Source: Glossina fuscipes (Eukaryota > Arthropoda > Insecta > Diptera > Glossinidae). Taken from it: a stretch of DNA of 64,000 nucleotides. The notes beneath the pieces were generated by a model that had not been told where the DNA came from, did no database searches, and worked only from the letters and a program-made list of their open reading frames with translations. The translations under genes and the position numbers were made by a program. How positions within the stretch are numbered: position 1 is the stretch's first letter; the number at the start of each line of letters is the position of its first letter. Below, piece after piece: positions 39,675-50,129 of the stretch. The stretch is from contig NW_023998416.1 of NCBI RefSeq assembly GCF_014805625.2, forward strand, positions 17,710,877-17,774,876. Direction: 5' to 3'.

Positions 39675-41435
39675 TGCATCTTTTATATCGAAATTCCGAT
39701 TTCATGGGTATATACCTGGTATTGAATACATAATTATTCTCTTCCATATTGTTTACTTGCTTTCAATGTTATAATGTAAGTTTCAAAGAAATTTATTTCA
39801 GGACATTTCATACGTTACAGCAAACTAAAAACAAAACAGCAAAATAGTTTAAATTTCCTTTTCAAATTCTAGTAATCAGAAAAATATGTGAAAAAATATA
39901 TTCATAAACAACAACTGCGTTAATATGTTAATACGTTAACATATGTGTGCTTGGGTGTATTTGAGTTTCATTAAAATAAAAACAAAAGAAAAAAAAAAAA
40001 AAAAAAAACAAGTAGAAAATAGGTTGAACTGAAAGTTTGCTTTTATGCGAGCTCGATGATGTTGCTGCGTATTCGAACACAAGCTTAGTAGGCAAATAGA
40101 AAATGTGGAAAACGCTTTATGAATATGTCTGACTAAATAATAATAATAAAAAAAAAAGAAGAAAATGTTGCATAAAACAGTTTGAATTTTCCGTCAAAAC
40201 TTTTAAACGTAAACCTCAACATGCTCAACAGATAATGCATAATGTGCACTCCATTTATGTCATTTAATAAATACACGCGCGCACATATTAGTATATAGCT
40301 AAACAATATCTCATATAGAACATTGTAAGGATGTGCAGGAGAGGAACATAAACAGCTAACCTAAACATTACGTACATGTGTCTAAGCTTGACAGATTTCT
40401 CGCATCATACAAGTGAACATTCATTCATATGCACAAACGTTCATCCATATTTTATATTACACAAAAGAAATGTTCCACTATTTTCACCGTTGTACCTATT
40501 TATCTTTACTTGCGCTGTCAAAGGATGATTATATGTCGTTACATTGTTAAGGTATATTGACTTTTATCTGCTACTGTTTTACATTTTCAACTTCTTCTAT
40601 TTTGATTCCTTTTTAGAGCACGTAAAATGCTGAGTGCGATTTTTATTTGCATAACCGTGATCAGAAATCGGAGCTTTTTAGCTTTGTTAGTCCGTATGTA
40701 ATCGTAAATTAGAATATCTGTGTAGGTGTTTTAAAAAGTCCAAGATTCTGAAACGATTTAGAGCATCAATGTCTCCTCGATTTGCTGTTAGAATAGCTGG
40801 ACGCACTGTTATGTTTCTGTTCGTAAGCGATAATGTGACTTCTTTAACGTTATTAGTGTCTTCCTCTCAAGGGAAGGTTCTAATCGCATTTATTATATAT
40901 ATAGATGCTTAAAGTTTCAAAGGTCTCAACGGACTGAAACATTCTGCCTGTCTTTTGTTAGAATTTTAAGCATCGCCAATCTCTTAACAGAACACATTGA
41001 GCCTTTCACTCTTGTTTGGCCTGCAGAGATTCATAGGAGTGAAGCAGATATCGATCCGAATTCGGGACAAAGTCATTAAGTAAAAAATAATTTGAGAACT
41101 AACTCAGGATAGTGAGTCTCACTGATTCGCTGCAAGGTTTATATGCACCTTTATATATGTTTGTTTCTTCCTTTCATATTGCTTATAAAAGAACAAGGAA
41201 TACTTTTTGTTCTCTCTTCTTTATTTAAACTTCCTTATGACAGAATTTTAATTCATATAAATGTTCATTTTGTAAATAGTATTCGAAGAGTTCAATGCCT
41301 TTTGCAGTATTTTATTTAAGTGCATGTTGGTGATTATTTGCATATTTTAGGTAACTGTAAATCAGAAATTCAATGGATTATGTATTATAATAAAGATAAA
41401 AACAAGATACTACAGGAAATTTTGCTTCTGTCGAC
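39675..41435. other. Intron sequence, nothing recognised
   Basis: AT-rich DNA including a 20-base A-run at 39989-40008. No supported feature. Confidence 0.35.
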
Positions 41436-41439
41436 CTTT

Positions 41440-41870
41440 TCGACACTCGAGGCTTTATGGTAATAAACTTGTTTATAGATTTACTATTCGAAATATTGCC
41501 CATCGCTAGGCATTACGTGTACAATCTTTTAAAACTTAAATGAATTCTGCGCAAAAAGAATAACTTTTCTCTTACGGTTACCTACAAAATAAAGCAAATT
41601 TGGGAATCGCCATAAGACTGGAAGTACCGTTTGAACAAACAAGAAAACATCCATTGAATCCCCTATTAACCGGAAGGAAGTAATATCTGGTAATAAGAGC
41701 GGGAAGAGTAGAGCGTTCCAGATTAGATCTGTAAGAATTTCCTAAGCGAGGTTTGCTGTTCGTGGCGCAATCAACTTTCGGTGTATTGCTATCCCTTCTC
41801 ACCCCAATTGTATCAATGGTTGCAGGTAGCAATTCTTGGTGGTGATCTCGTTTGGATTGCAGTTGTATCG
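41440..41870 (-). pseudogene. Mariner transposase relic 2 (C-terminal fragment)
   Basis: Read on the minus strand, the end at about 41486-41515 gives MPSDGQYFE and a stop, the standard mariner C-terminus (VVASDGQYFE in family members). Upstream there is a degraded match to the DYHLFRSM region around 41620-41650. The stretch 41440-41760 also aligns base by base with relic 3 at 47.8 kb, which supports a common origin. Frames are shifted several times and the catalytic motifs are not recognisable. An 84-codon frame at 41578-41832 is an accidental product of this decay. Confidence 0.6.
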
Positions 41871-43239
41871 TCTATATTAATCATTTGGCTTCTCTGCATC
41901 ATGGATAGTTGTGCTCCACACTATCGTTCGATTTAAGCAAGAAAAGTAAAGTTTTTTCCGCAACTGGCGGCTTTTTGGTGCAGAGCTACACTTATTCAAA
42001 GCTCCAAGAAAGTATGTTTAGTTGTTTACCTTCCAACAGAATCTTCTATAGAAGTACATCCGCTCTCTCTTAGAAAACAGAGGAGACATATTCATACAGA
42101 ATAACCCTATTTCTTTTCGAATTCTCTCCTTCGGGACGAAATTTATCGGTGAATAGTGAAAATACCGGTAAAGGAAAAAATAAAAAAAAATAATGTTTTG
42201 TGCAATCAGTTAAAACTATTTTTTGAGCAACAAAGGAGATGAAAAGGGGCACATAGTAACCTTTTGATAATTTCGCGCATCGCATCTTCATAAGCGAAAG
42301 CCCGTCTGCTATACGTATGTCTTGGGATGATTTTTTGATTTCATTTGCGAATGTTTTAGCAGCCGCTCTTATGCTGGGGTTCTTTTGATTACTTCAATAA
42401 ATTTTAATTTAATATCAGAATATATTGAAACGTACGAAATTAATTCAAGCTTTGTACGCTTAAGCGTCCAATGTTGGTATCTGTTCTAGATTAACATCAC
42501 TTTCTAAGGAGTTGGGAAAGGGTTTTGAAACTTTTGGAATTCCAAGTGAATAAAATTGTTTATTCCATCTTTCATTCCCCTATGTGATAAGATGTAATTT
42601 GTTGCCGATTTTAGACGTGAATGTGGAAAACCTCAAGATTTTATTTTCTTTTACATAATTTTGATTACATCCAGATTGCATATCGTATTTGGTAACGTAT
42701 TGGCATTGAAACTAATTTATTTATATTTTTTGCAAATTTATAATTTCATAAGATTTGTACGTAGCGTTATTTCCCCCAATGTTTATCGACCATTACCTCA
42801 ACGACGTTGCATACATGCGGAGGACTATGGTTAATGTGGGTATCTGGTCACATAATTTTCGGCATTCCAAGTTTGTATTACGATCGTTTTATGTATGCAT
42901 GTTCTTCGTTACTTAAACTTTCTGATATCACGACAATAGCGTGAAACTTTAGAATGTGAGCACTACCATAAGCAACTGTCATCTTGTCTTTCAGATTCAC
43001 TTTTTGACTTTATTTGAGAAAAAATCGAAGTATTGAAAGAGCTTTAGAGCGCTTCATGTTATGCTGTATATAAGTCTCTATCGCTGATTATAACATAGGA
43101 CTAGTAGCGAATGCCGTCGTGGACAACTCAACGGACCGCGCTTTCACGAATGTTAAAGCTACTCCAAATCATGCCCAGAAACTTCGCTGAGTTCCCATCA
43201 ACGATCGGTTGCAGCCGTTAGACAACTTGCACATTTTCA

Positions 43240-43370
43240 ATACAATAATCTTTCAAGTGAGTGTTCGCGCATTCCAATCACGGTGCGGTACAATTTGCTT
43301 TGGTCGTAGCTGTAGCGGGTGTTCAGTCGGTAAAGGCATAACACTTAGCGATTGGGCACACAAACGAATA
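43240..43370 (+). repeat. SINE-like tRNA-derived repeat, copy 3
   Basis: CAAGTGAGTGTTCGCGCATT then CACGGTGCGGTACAATTTG corresponds to the B-box side of copies 1 and 2, with the B box itself mutated (GCATTCCAATC). The body GTCGGTAAAGGCATAACA and CGATTGGGCACAC matches copy 2 closely. The A-box side is not recognisable. An insertion of about 20 bases separates the two matching blocks. Confidence 0.55.
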
Positions 43371-43374
43371 CTTT

Positions 43375-46090
43375 TCTTCAGAATTTGCAGCAACGTATAC
43401 GAGTGTCTACAAATGGTAGATTTCGTTTTTAACAAATTGATTTTTTCGACGGAGGTGTGATGTATTTCGGCATCTCTTTGAAAGCACATGTCTGGCGTAT
43501 TTGTTAATAAATAAATCTGGGCCATGTTCTCCGGCCACGATGATAAGTCTGTATTAGCCGCCATCATCATTTAAGGCACAAGCCTTATAAATGCACACAA
43601 TATTTCAATTAAATAGAACGTAATATTAAACGAAATCACTCTCGTCATAATTGACGAAATTTAATCAATGTTTCGGTTATATTTTGTACGAAATTCGCGA
43701 ACTGTGATCTTATTATTTCTTAAATTCTTATTATTATTTTTTAAATATGCCTCAACAATGAAAACGCATTGCTCTCTCGTACAATGCTCCATTTTTAGTC
43801 ATTATAAACTGTCAGTTGTAAAATTGTGTCTTTTGGGATTGCCAACGCTTTAGCGCACAAATAGAGACGAATGCAAATCTGCTGTCTTTGGGGCATCCTA
43901 TATATTTACTTCCGAAAATGTGTCGCACACACGTGTCGCCATAGCCTGATTGCAAACTAATGCGTTCCTTAATCAGTAAAGTTTGGTGATATGTTGCCTC
44001 GAGATTGGTGACAACATACTTCTTCTGTGTCTATTTAGCTTGGAAGCAATATGAAGCACTTAGGCCGGTTCAACGTAAATTTTGATAATACGTATATTTC
44101 GACAGTTCGGCAGAACTCTAAATAGCGCCCATGTAAGAAGATTCCCTTATATAAAAATATTAATAGTTTCACATTAGAGGGAAGGAAAGGCTAAAACTAC
44201 TTTCAAACTTTAGAACATTTTCATTTTACATTTAATCCTTTTCAAAACATAGCAATCAAGCATATGCACACAATGCAGCGCAGTTTGCTTTCATCATTAA
44301 AATTTTTAGTAATGAAAATGAGAACGAATTGTAAACGTTTTTTAGGTGAAATCTGCAGACGCTAAAAAACCGGGGCAAAAAGTATAGAATACAAAGGAAA
44401 TTGTATGAAACGACGTAAAAATACCAAAAGCCTTTATTTAAAGCAACTTGAGTAAACAATGGCCGGAGAGACAGGCGTGAAAAACAACACACGTTTATAT
44501 GCATTTGCACAAAGAGTAGATGATGACGCCGTTTCAATTTATTTAACAACAGCACATATCAATAGTGCCTAATGAATGAGAAGAGAATGGCTCTGTGTGG
44601 ATGAAAAAGGAAATAAAAAAAAAAACAACTCCAAAACAAATATAAACTTTTACTTTTTATTAATAAAAAATTATCATAAATTATTTAAAGCGCAAACAAT
44701 CGGGGAAAAAGTCTATGCATACAACGAGTTACAATTTCATTTTATCTCATATGCACACGCAGTAACGCATATAAGTGATATATATAGTAAATGGGAGACG
44801 GATCGACATTCAGCATCAACATCATCATTTTCTTTATTATTTCCATTAATTTCATTTAATGCCTTTTGCTGTAATTTTCACAACTGCCTTGTTCTAAATT
44901 GTTTGAGGGAGTCTGACACAATTCCCTTTCACTGAACACCCCGTTTATTTGTATTATGCACAAGCAGGCAACGCAAGAAAATTATAATCAATTTAAAAAC
45001 TGAAAGTCTACAATTTTTTAATGGATTTAAATCAAAAATCGGGCTTTGTTTTTTCTTTTTTTCCTTTTTTATCATTATTGTTAATATGAGTAAATATTTC
45101 ATAAGCACATAACATAAGAGAAAAAGTGCGAGTTCAAGAGCTCCGTTCATTTATTTGTTAATGTCGCTTGCGTAGATCCCATTTGAAATAGTGTTAAACA
45201 TATATTGAGAGATTTAAGTCGTCACTTATTAAGACTGACAGGCCGCATACCCAAACCTAGATTTCAATTGGAAGAATAAATGTTTGGTTCATTTCAATTA
45301 CAATTTAAAGTATTTCGATTTAATGTACAGATTGCAATATGAAGTGTTTGAAAATTTAAAACTTATTATTTAATTTTCAAGTATATATTTTCGTTCAAGT
45401 TGCTTATTATGAAATAATTTTTAACAAGAAAATTGGAGGAATTTTACATTAATGTTGAAAATGATTAAATAATTAGTAATAATTGGTTTGATAGTTCCTC
45501 CCTATGAGGGCGAACTAAAAAAAAAAGTACAGAACGAGGTGTTGGACTAATCACGATTATATGCCTGGAAAAGGTTAGGCATTCGAAGAAATATGCGGCA
45601 TGTAAATGTCGTACATAGAATACATACACAATGCCTGATGTTTCCACTTTCAGATCGAATGTACACAAACACTACTCTCTTTTCCCTTCCTACTCTACTT
45701 AAAAATATTCTTGAGCAGCACCGTGTTTCCACGAATAGGATAGATTCACCGAGACGCTGGTCACATAAAAAAAGGTAGAAAACGGAGAGCTCTGCTTGCT
45801 AATTTGGTTTTATTTGCGGAAAAGACGTGGATCTATTGTTGACCACTGTATGTGGTAAACACCGTTGTCACACCATAAGATTTATATATTTCGTGTTCAA
45901 AGGTTTTGTGATAAATAATTTTTATCAAATTTTGATTCTTTTTATTAACAGCAGTAGTAATTATAATTAAAAAAAAAACTAAACATCCGCATATATGACC
46001 AAGGACGCCAAACGGTTAATAGTTTCGGGTTTGTTGTCGGTTTATCCAATTGAATCCTCATTGTACTTATGAAAACTTAAACAAATGCAA
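43375..46090. other. Intron sequence, nothing recognised
   Basis: The longest frame is 119 codons (44576-44935). It is Lys/Asn/Phe/Ser-rich with no motif and begins in an A-rich tract, so I regard it as accidental. Confidence 0.35.
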
Positions 46091-46094
46091 TTAT

Positions 46095-46455
46095 TTTCCG
46101 AAAAGAAAAGTAAAAACGCTATACCCGACCCAGTCCCAAATGCCTTACACCGTTTTACAGTTGTTTATCTAACGACTTTGCTCAAAATTAATTTGTATAT
46201 ATGAAGTGTATATATGAAATGTTCCAATCCGAACCAATGTAAATACTGTTCGACCTTGGGCCAAAACATGTCGGTGTACCAAATTCCATCGAAATATCTC
46301 AAATATTTGCGACTCACAGATGGAACATAAAAATGCATGGACAGGCATCAGACGGACAGATGCTTAGATCGATTTAGAGAGTGATTCCGTATTGTAAAAG
46401 GAAGCCTTTCTAGCTGTGCTTTACGTCCGCACAAACTTAATACACTCTGTGTAAG
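46095..46455 (-). repeat. Dispersed fly repeat fragment
   Basis: AAGTAAAAACGCTATACCCG, CCTTACACCGTTTTACAGTT, GTACCAAATTCCATCGAAAT with ATCTCAAATATTTGCGACTC, GGCATCAGACGGACAGATGC, and finally CTTTACGTCCGCACAAACTT. Lies directly beside the next copy, in the same orientation. Confidence 0.65.
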
Positions 46456-46599
46456 GTACAACAAATCATCGACGGCAAATTTTGTGCTTTATTCGGACAT
46501 ATAATCCTTTTCAAATCGATAAGTAATGATTGACTCTCGACAACCTCTTTTCATTTCCATGGTCAAATAGTGTTAAAATGTGATTAATAAAAAATAAGT

Positions 46600-47260
46600 A
46601 AGAATGTTATAGTCGGGCAAGGCCGATCACTAAATATCCCACAACAATTCGCCTGGTACAACTATTCGCTCATTTTGGTAATAAAACATTAAAATTTATA
46701 CCTTACTTACATGCAAAGGCATATTTTTTCTTGAAAGCCCGCATATTGGGGGAATTCTTATATGCGGTGGTATCCGAGCTACATGATCCAAATTCGGCAA
46801 GGTTGATTTCTATGTAGTAAATTGAGTATTATGAACCAATTTTCACCATGATATATTGAAAATGATATCTACTGTATAAAGACGAAGTTTCCGCGGGAAC
46901 AGTTTTATGAGAAAATGCTCAAAACATTGCCCCAGTCAAACCAAATTGTTCATATCAATTTAGAAGGTACACATACTATTACAGAGCCAGTTTTGATGAG
47001 AAATTTTGAAAATTTTATTTTTTTTCTTATAACGAGTTTTCAAAATAAGGCGTAGTGTGCGGAGTGGACGGATCGAAATTGCTTTCATGCATTCTTGTGT
47101 CAAAGCACTCCAGTATACCGAATTTCATGAAAATATCTCGAAAATTAGACGAATGGACGGACGGTATAAAAAAAGCTTGGTCTGTCTTAAGCCCTTCTGC
47201 ATATTACATACGTCACCACAAACTTACACTCACAAGTGCCTAAATAATTGTTCGCCATGC
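46600..47260 (-). repeat. Dispersed fly repeat, long copy
   Basis: Starts AAGTAAGAATGTTATAGTCG with the palindromic GGGCAAGGCCGA, the reverse complement of the end signature at 24.75 kb. It continues CTTATATGCGGTGGTATCCG, AAATTCGGCAAGGTTGATTT, TTTCATGAAAATATCTCGAA, GACGAATGGACGGACGG and CTTAAGCCCTTCTGCATATT with ACGTCACCACAAACTTACAC. The 62- and 72-codon frames near 47055-47275 are repeat-derived. Confidence 0.7.
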
Positions 47261-47744
47261 AGTTTCAATCATTAAGTGCAAGTTTCCTCTGTAAAATTTA
47301 ATAAGTTTTCGAATAAATTTCTATTCTGATGTTAAACAGAAAATGAAAGTGATTAATTCCATCTCTAAAAGCAGTTGACCAGGAAAAATACTAACTTACC
47401 TTCAATACAATAGTTTCAACCAAATAAACTTAACGGTGTTAAGACGGTGTAAGTGTAAGTGCTTTTGCATTAGATAGACATGCATATTTTCCTTATTCAG
47501 TTGATGTTTCTTATATGTCTCTTGCTCTTCCTAATCAGGTTATTATGCAGGTGTGTTTATATGATCGTTTGTGTCAGACTTGCGGCTTATCCCTTAAACG
47601 CATTTGAGCTAAATTTTACTCTTAAAGAATCAAAGCTTAATTAACGTCGCGATCATGTTTTATATTAAATGAAAAACAATAATAATGCATTGAATATCAT
47701 ACGTATATTGGATGTACAGCTTTATTTACACCGTTTTTTTTTCG

Positions 47745-48110
47745 ACGTTCGAGACCTTACTGTAAAAAACGTGCACTATTGAAAATATTTTCCATTGCTA
47801 GCCACTACTTTTTCTACTTTTGAAAAATACCGTGAATTTCGAGCGATAGAAACAACTAGTCTTCTAAAGTTGTCCGAAAAATAAGCCATAGAAGCACTGT
47901 TCAAACAAGTGATAAGACATATAATTGAAATCCGTGTTAATTGAAAAAGAGAATCACTACTAATAAAAGCGGGGAGGATAGGGGTCTACGGATTATAATA
48001 CTAGCCAAAAAAAATTTCCTGAGGGAGCTTTGCTTCATACTGATGACATTTATAGCTATTTTTGACGCATTTAATTATTGCTGTTCTTACCGATTTCGTT
48101 TGGTTGGGAA
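47745..48110 (-). pseudogene. Mariner transposase relic 3 (C-terminal fragment)
   Basis: On the minus strand, 47775-47820 encodes VEKVVASNGKYFQ and a stop, a near-perfect mariner C-terminal signature. About 60-120 bases upstream, SYHLFEQCFYGLFF corresponds to the DYHLFRSM..L.GIRF block after the third catalytic Asp. Stops and shifts separate the two. A 105-codon + strand frame at 47941-48258 overlaps it and is a shadow. The copy is related to relic 2, and both end in a similar TCGA(C)..CGAG flank, likely part of the 3' untranslated or terminal region. Confidence 0.7.
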
Positions 48111-48469
48111 AAACCATAATACATCACGCCCAGCTCACCCTCAAATGGAAATGCCTATGGTTTTTTTTAACTTTGATATCGTACTCACTTCACTTTTTTT
48201 CACTTTCGAAGGACAATCCTTCAAATTAAGCGGAGGAATTAAACGTTACTGCAAATGACATATTTTTGAAACAGAATCACGATCCTACCGACATTCGCTC
48301 TTAGGAAACGGCAGAGTCAAATCCGCACTCGGCTGTAAAATATGAAATAAATGAAAGCTCGTGTCTTGAATCAAACTTAATTTACTTGTCGACTATCTTA
48401 TTATTTATCAGTTTCCGTCATAGAAAACTAGAAATTATACTCTCTCTTCAGATAAAGGCTTTGTTTTCA

Positions 48470-49080
48470 CGATAACTGGGTTTTAAAACATAGACCAATA
48501 TGGTCTAAACTCCTTACTGTTAATTTTTTTTAGTTATTTTGCTACTATGGACGAATTTCCATCAGAAATAAACCTATTTTTGGATGGCTTAGTATTCATG
48601 AAAACGGAGTGGACTCCAAGAACTTGATCCATGTGGTTCGAATTTGCTCTACTTAATCTTTATGTCAAATTACTATCATCATTTTCATCATAAAACAGTA
48701 ATAATTAGGTCTTTTTGGTCCATAAGGTTCTACATTTCTTGAGAATCCTTATATGCATCGGTATTCAAGAAATAGACCTACCCAGTTCAAATTCGGTAAG
48801 GTTGTTTTCGCTGTCAATTTGCTACTGCGAACTCATTTTCATCATAAAATATTGAAAAATATATATATGAACCGAATTTTTCATACCATATTCGAATGAT
48901 GAAATACTATTACACAGCGAGTATTGCAGAAAAATTTTGGAGAGACAGACGGACTTAAAGCGAATCAGAATCATTCGCTAATCGGTACAACTAACGCCGG
49001 GTATATCTTAAGCCCTTCTGGATATTATTTACGTCCGCACGAATTTAATTTATCATGTACCACAAGTAGAGTACAATTAA
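48470..49080 (-). repeat. Dispersed fly repeat, long copy
   Basis: CTTATATGCATCGGTATTCA, AAATTCGGTAAGGTTGTTTT, CATTTTCATCATAAAATATT, GAGACAGACGGACTTAAAGC with GAATCAGAATCATTCG, and CTTAAGCCCTTCTGGATATT with TACGTCCGCACGAATTTAAT. Block by block it parallels the 46.6-47.3 kb copy. It also repeats its own CATCATTTTCATCATAAAA block (48675 and 48836), suggesting an internal duplication. Confidence 0.65.
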
Positions 49081-50041
49081 CAGTAGGAATGTGGAACATA
49101 TACGTATATTTTTTAGGCCCTTGCACAACAGGAGTTACCACAAAACGCATGCCCGAGAAAGAGCAATTTCTGCTTTTCTATGACGAAAATTTAAATATAA
49201 TGAAACTTTCAGGAAGTTAATTAAATTTGCTCAACTGGGATTAGGTCATGTGATGGTTTAGACAGCCTCCAATACGAGGGCTTTCATGAAAATTCATTCA
49301 TTTGCAATTTATAGACTATCATTATCAAAACGAGCGAATTGGTGTAGAGTATTTAGCGATTGCCCTTGCGCGACTATGATGAATTTATTTGTTTTATTTT
49401 AGTTCAGGTGTGTATCAAATTTCAGCTTGCTATCTTCATTTATACGACTCTGCCGTTTCTAAAAAGATTATACGTTAAATTGAGTTATTTTGGCAGGAAT
49501 CGGTATCTACAGAGTAACGGTAGTCATTAACATTAAAACTGAAATTTTAATGATACGTCAACCTTCTTTCATCTACTGCTTCTTCTGCTTTGATAAGATG
49601 CGTAACAATTCGTAATTGCATAGTCGATCATTATCATATCATTGATGTCTTACGGAAAATCGCTGAGACATTTTGTTAACATTTCGAAAGTAATTTTTCT
49701 TTTTATGCAATTAGTTTACGAACTTCGATAATGATTTGATAATTTAACATAAGACAGTATATAAGTAATTGCACTTAACACTTGCAAAAAGGCTAGAAGT
49801 AACAATTCCCTTGATTCCCCTTTTGTAAGGAGAGTCAAGGCCTTTCGACTGAAAGATAAAAGCGTATGAATCGATTTATCTGACTTCTTAAGTTGACCAA
49901 AGCGTAAAGAAACAACGTTTCTTTTTAGGCTTGTAAACGACGTTTTTTTGTTATTCATTGTAGAATTCGCATAGTCTATGCCGATATGTGTGAAAATGGT
50001 TGTCATTATTCTAAAAAATTAAATTTAACACTAAAAAAAAT

Positions 50042-50046
50042 AAAAA
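50042..50046 (-). terminator. Pol III T-run terminator of tRNA-Phe
   Basis: Five A on the + strand are five T on the minus strand, shortly downstream of the tRNA 3' end. This is the usual Pol III stop signal. A longer, A-rich run lies just beyond it (50033-50040) and would serve as a backup. Confidence 0.75.
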
Positions 50047-50052
50047 GTGTCT

Positions 50053-50125
50053 TGCCGAAACCCGGGATTGAACCGGGGACCTTTAGATCTTCAGTCTAAC
50101 GCTCTCCCAACTGAGCTATTTCGGC
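50053..50125 (-). tRNA. tRNA-Phe (anticodon GAA)
   Basis: A complete 73-base tRNA on the minus strand, with discriminator base A. The acceptor stem GCCGAAA pairs with TTTCGGC. The D-arm and A box read TAGCTCAGTTGG. The anticodon stem TTAGA/TCTAA encloses the loop CTGAAGA, with anticodon GAA at its centre. The T-stem CCCGG/CCGGG encloses TTCAATC (B box). It delivers phenylalanine at UUC/UUU codons in cytosolic translation. A run of five T on the minus strand (50042-50046 on +) lies just past the 3' end and is a likely Pol III terminator. The gene is antisense to and inside the long Btk29A intron. All stems pair fully, so it is probably functional rather than a pseudogene. Confidence 0.96.
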
Positions 50126-50129
50126 TATA

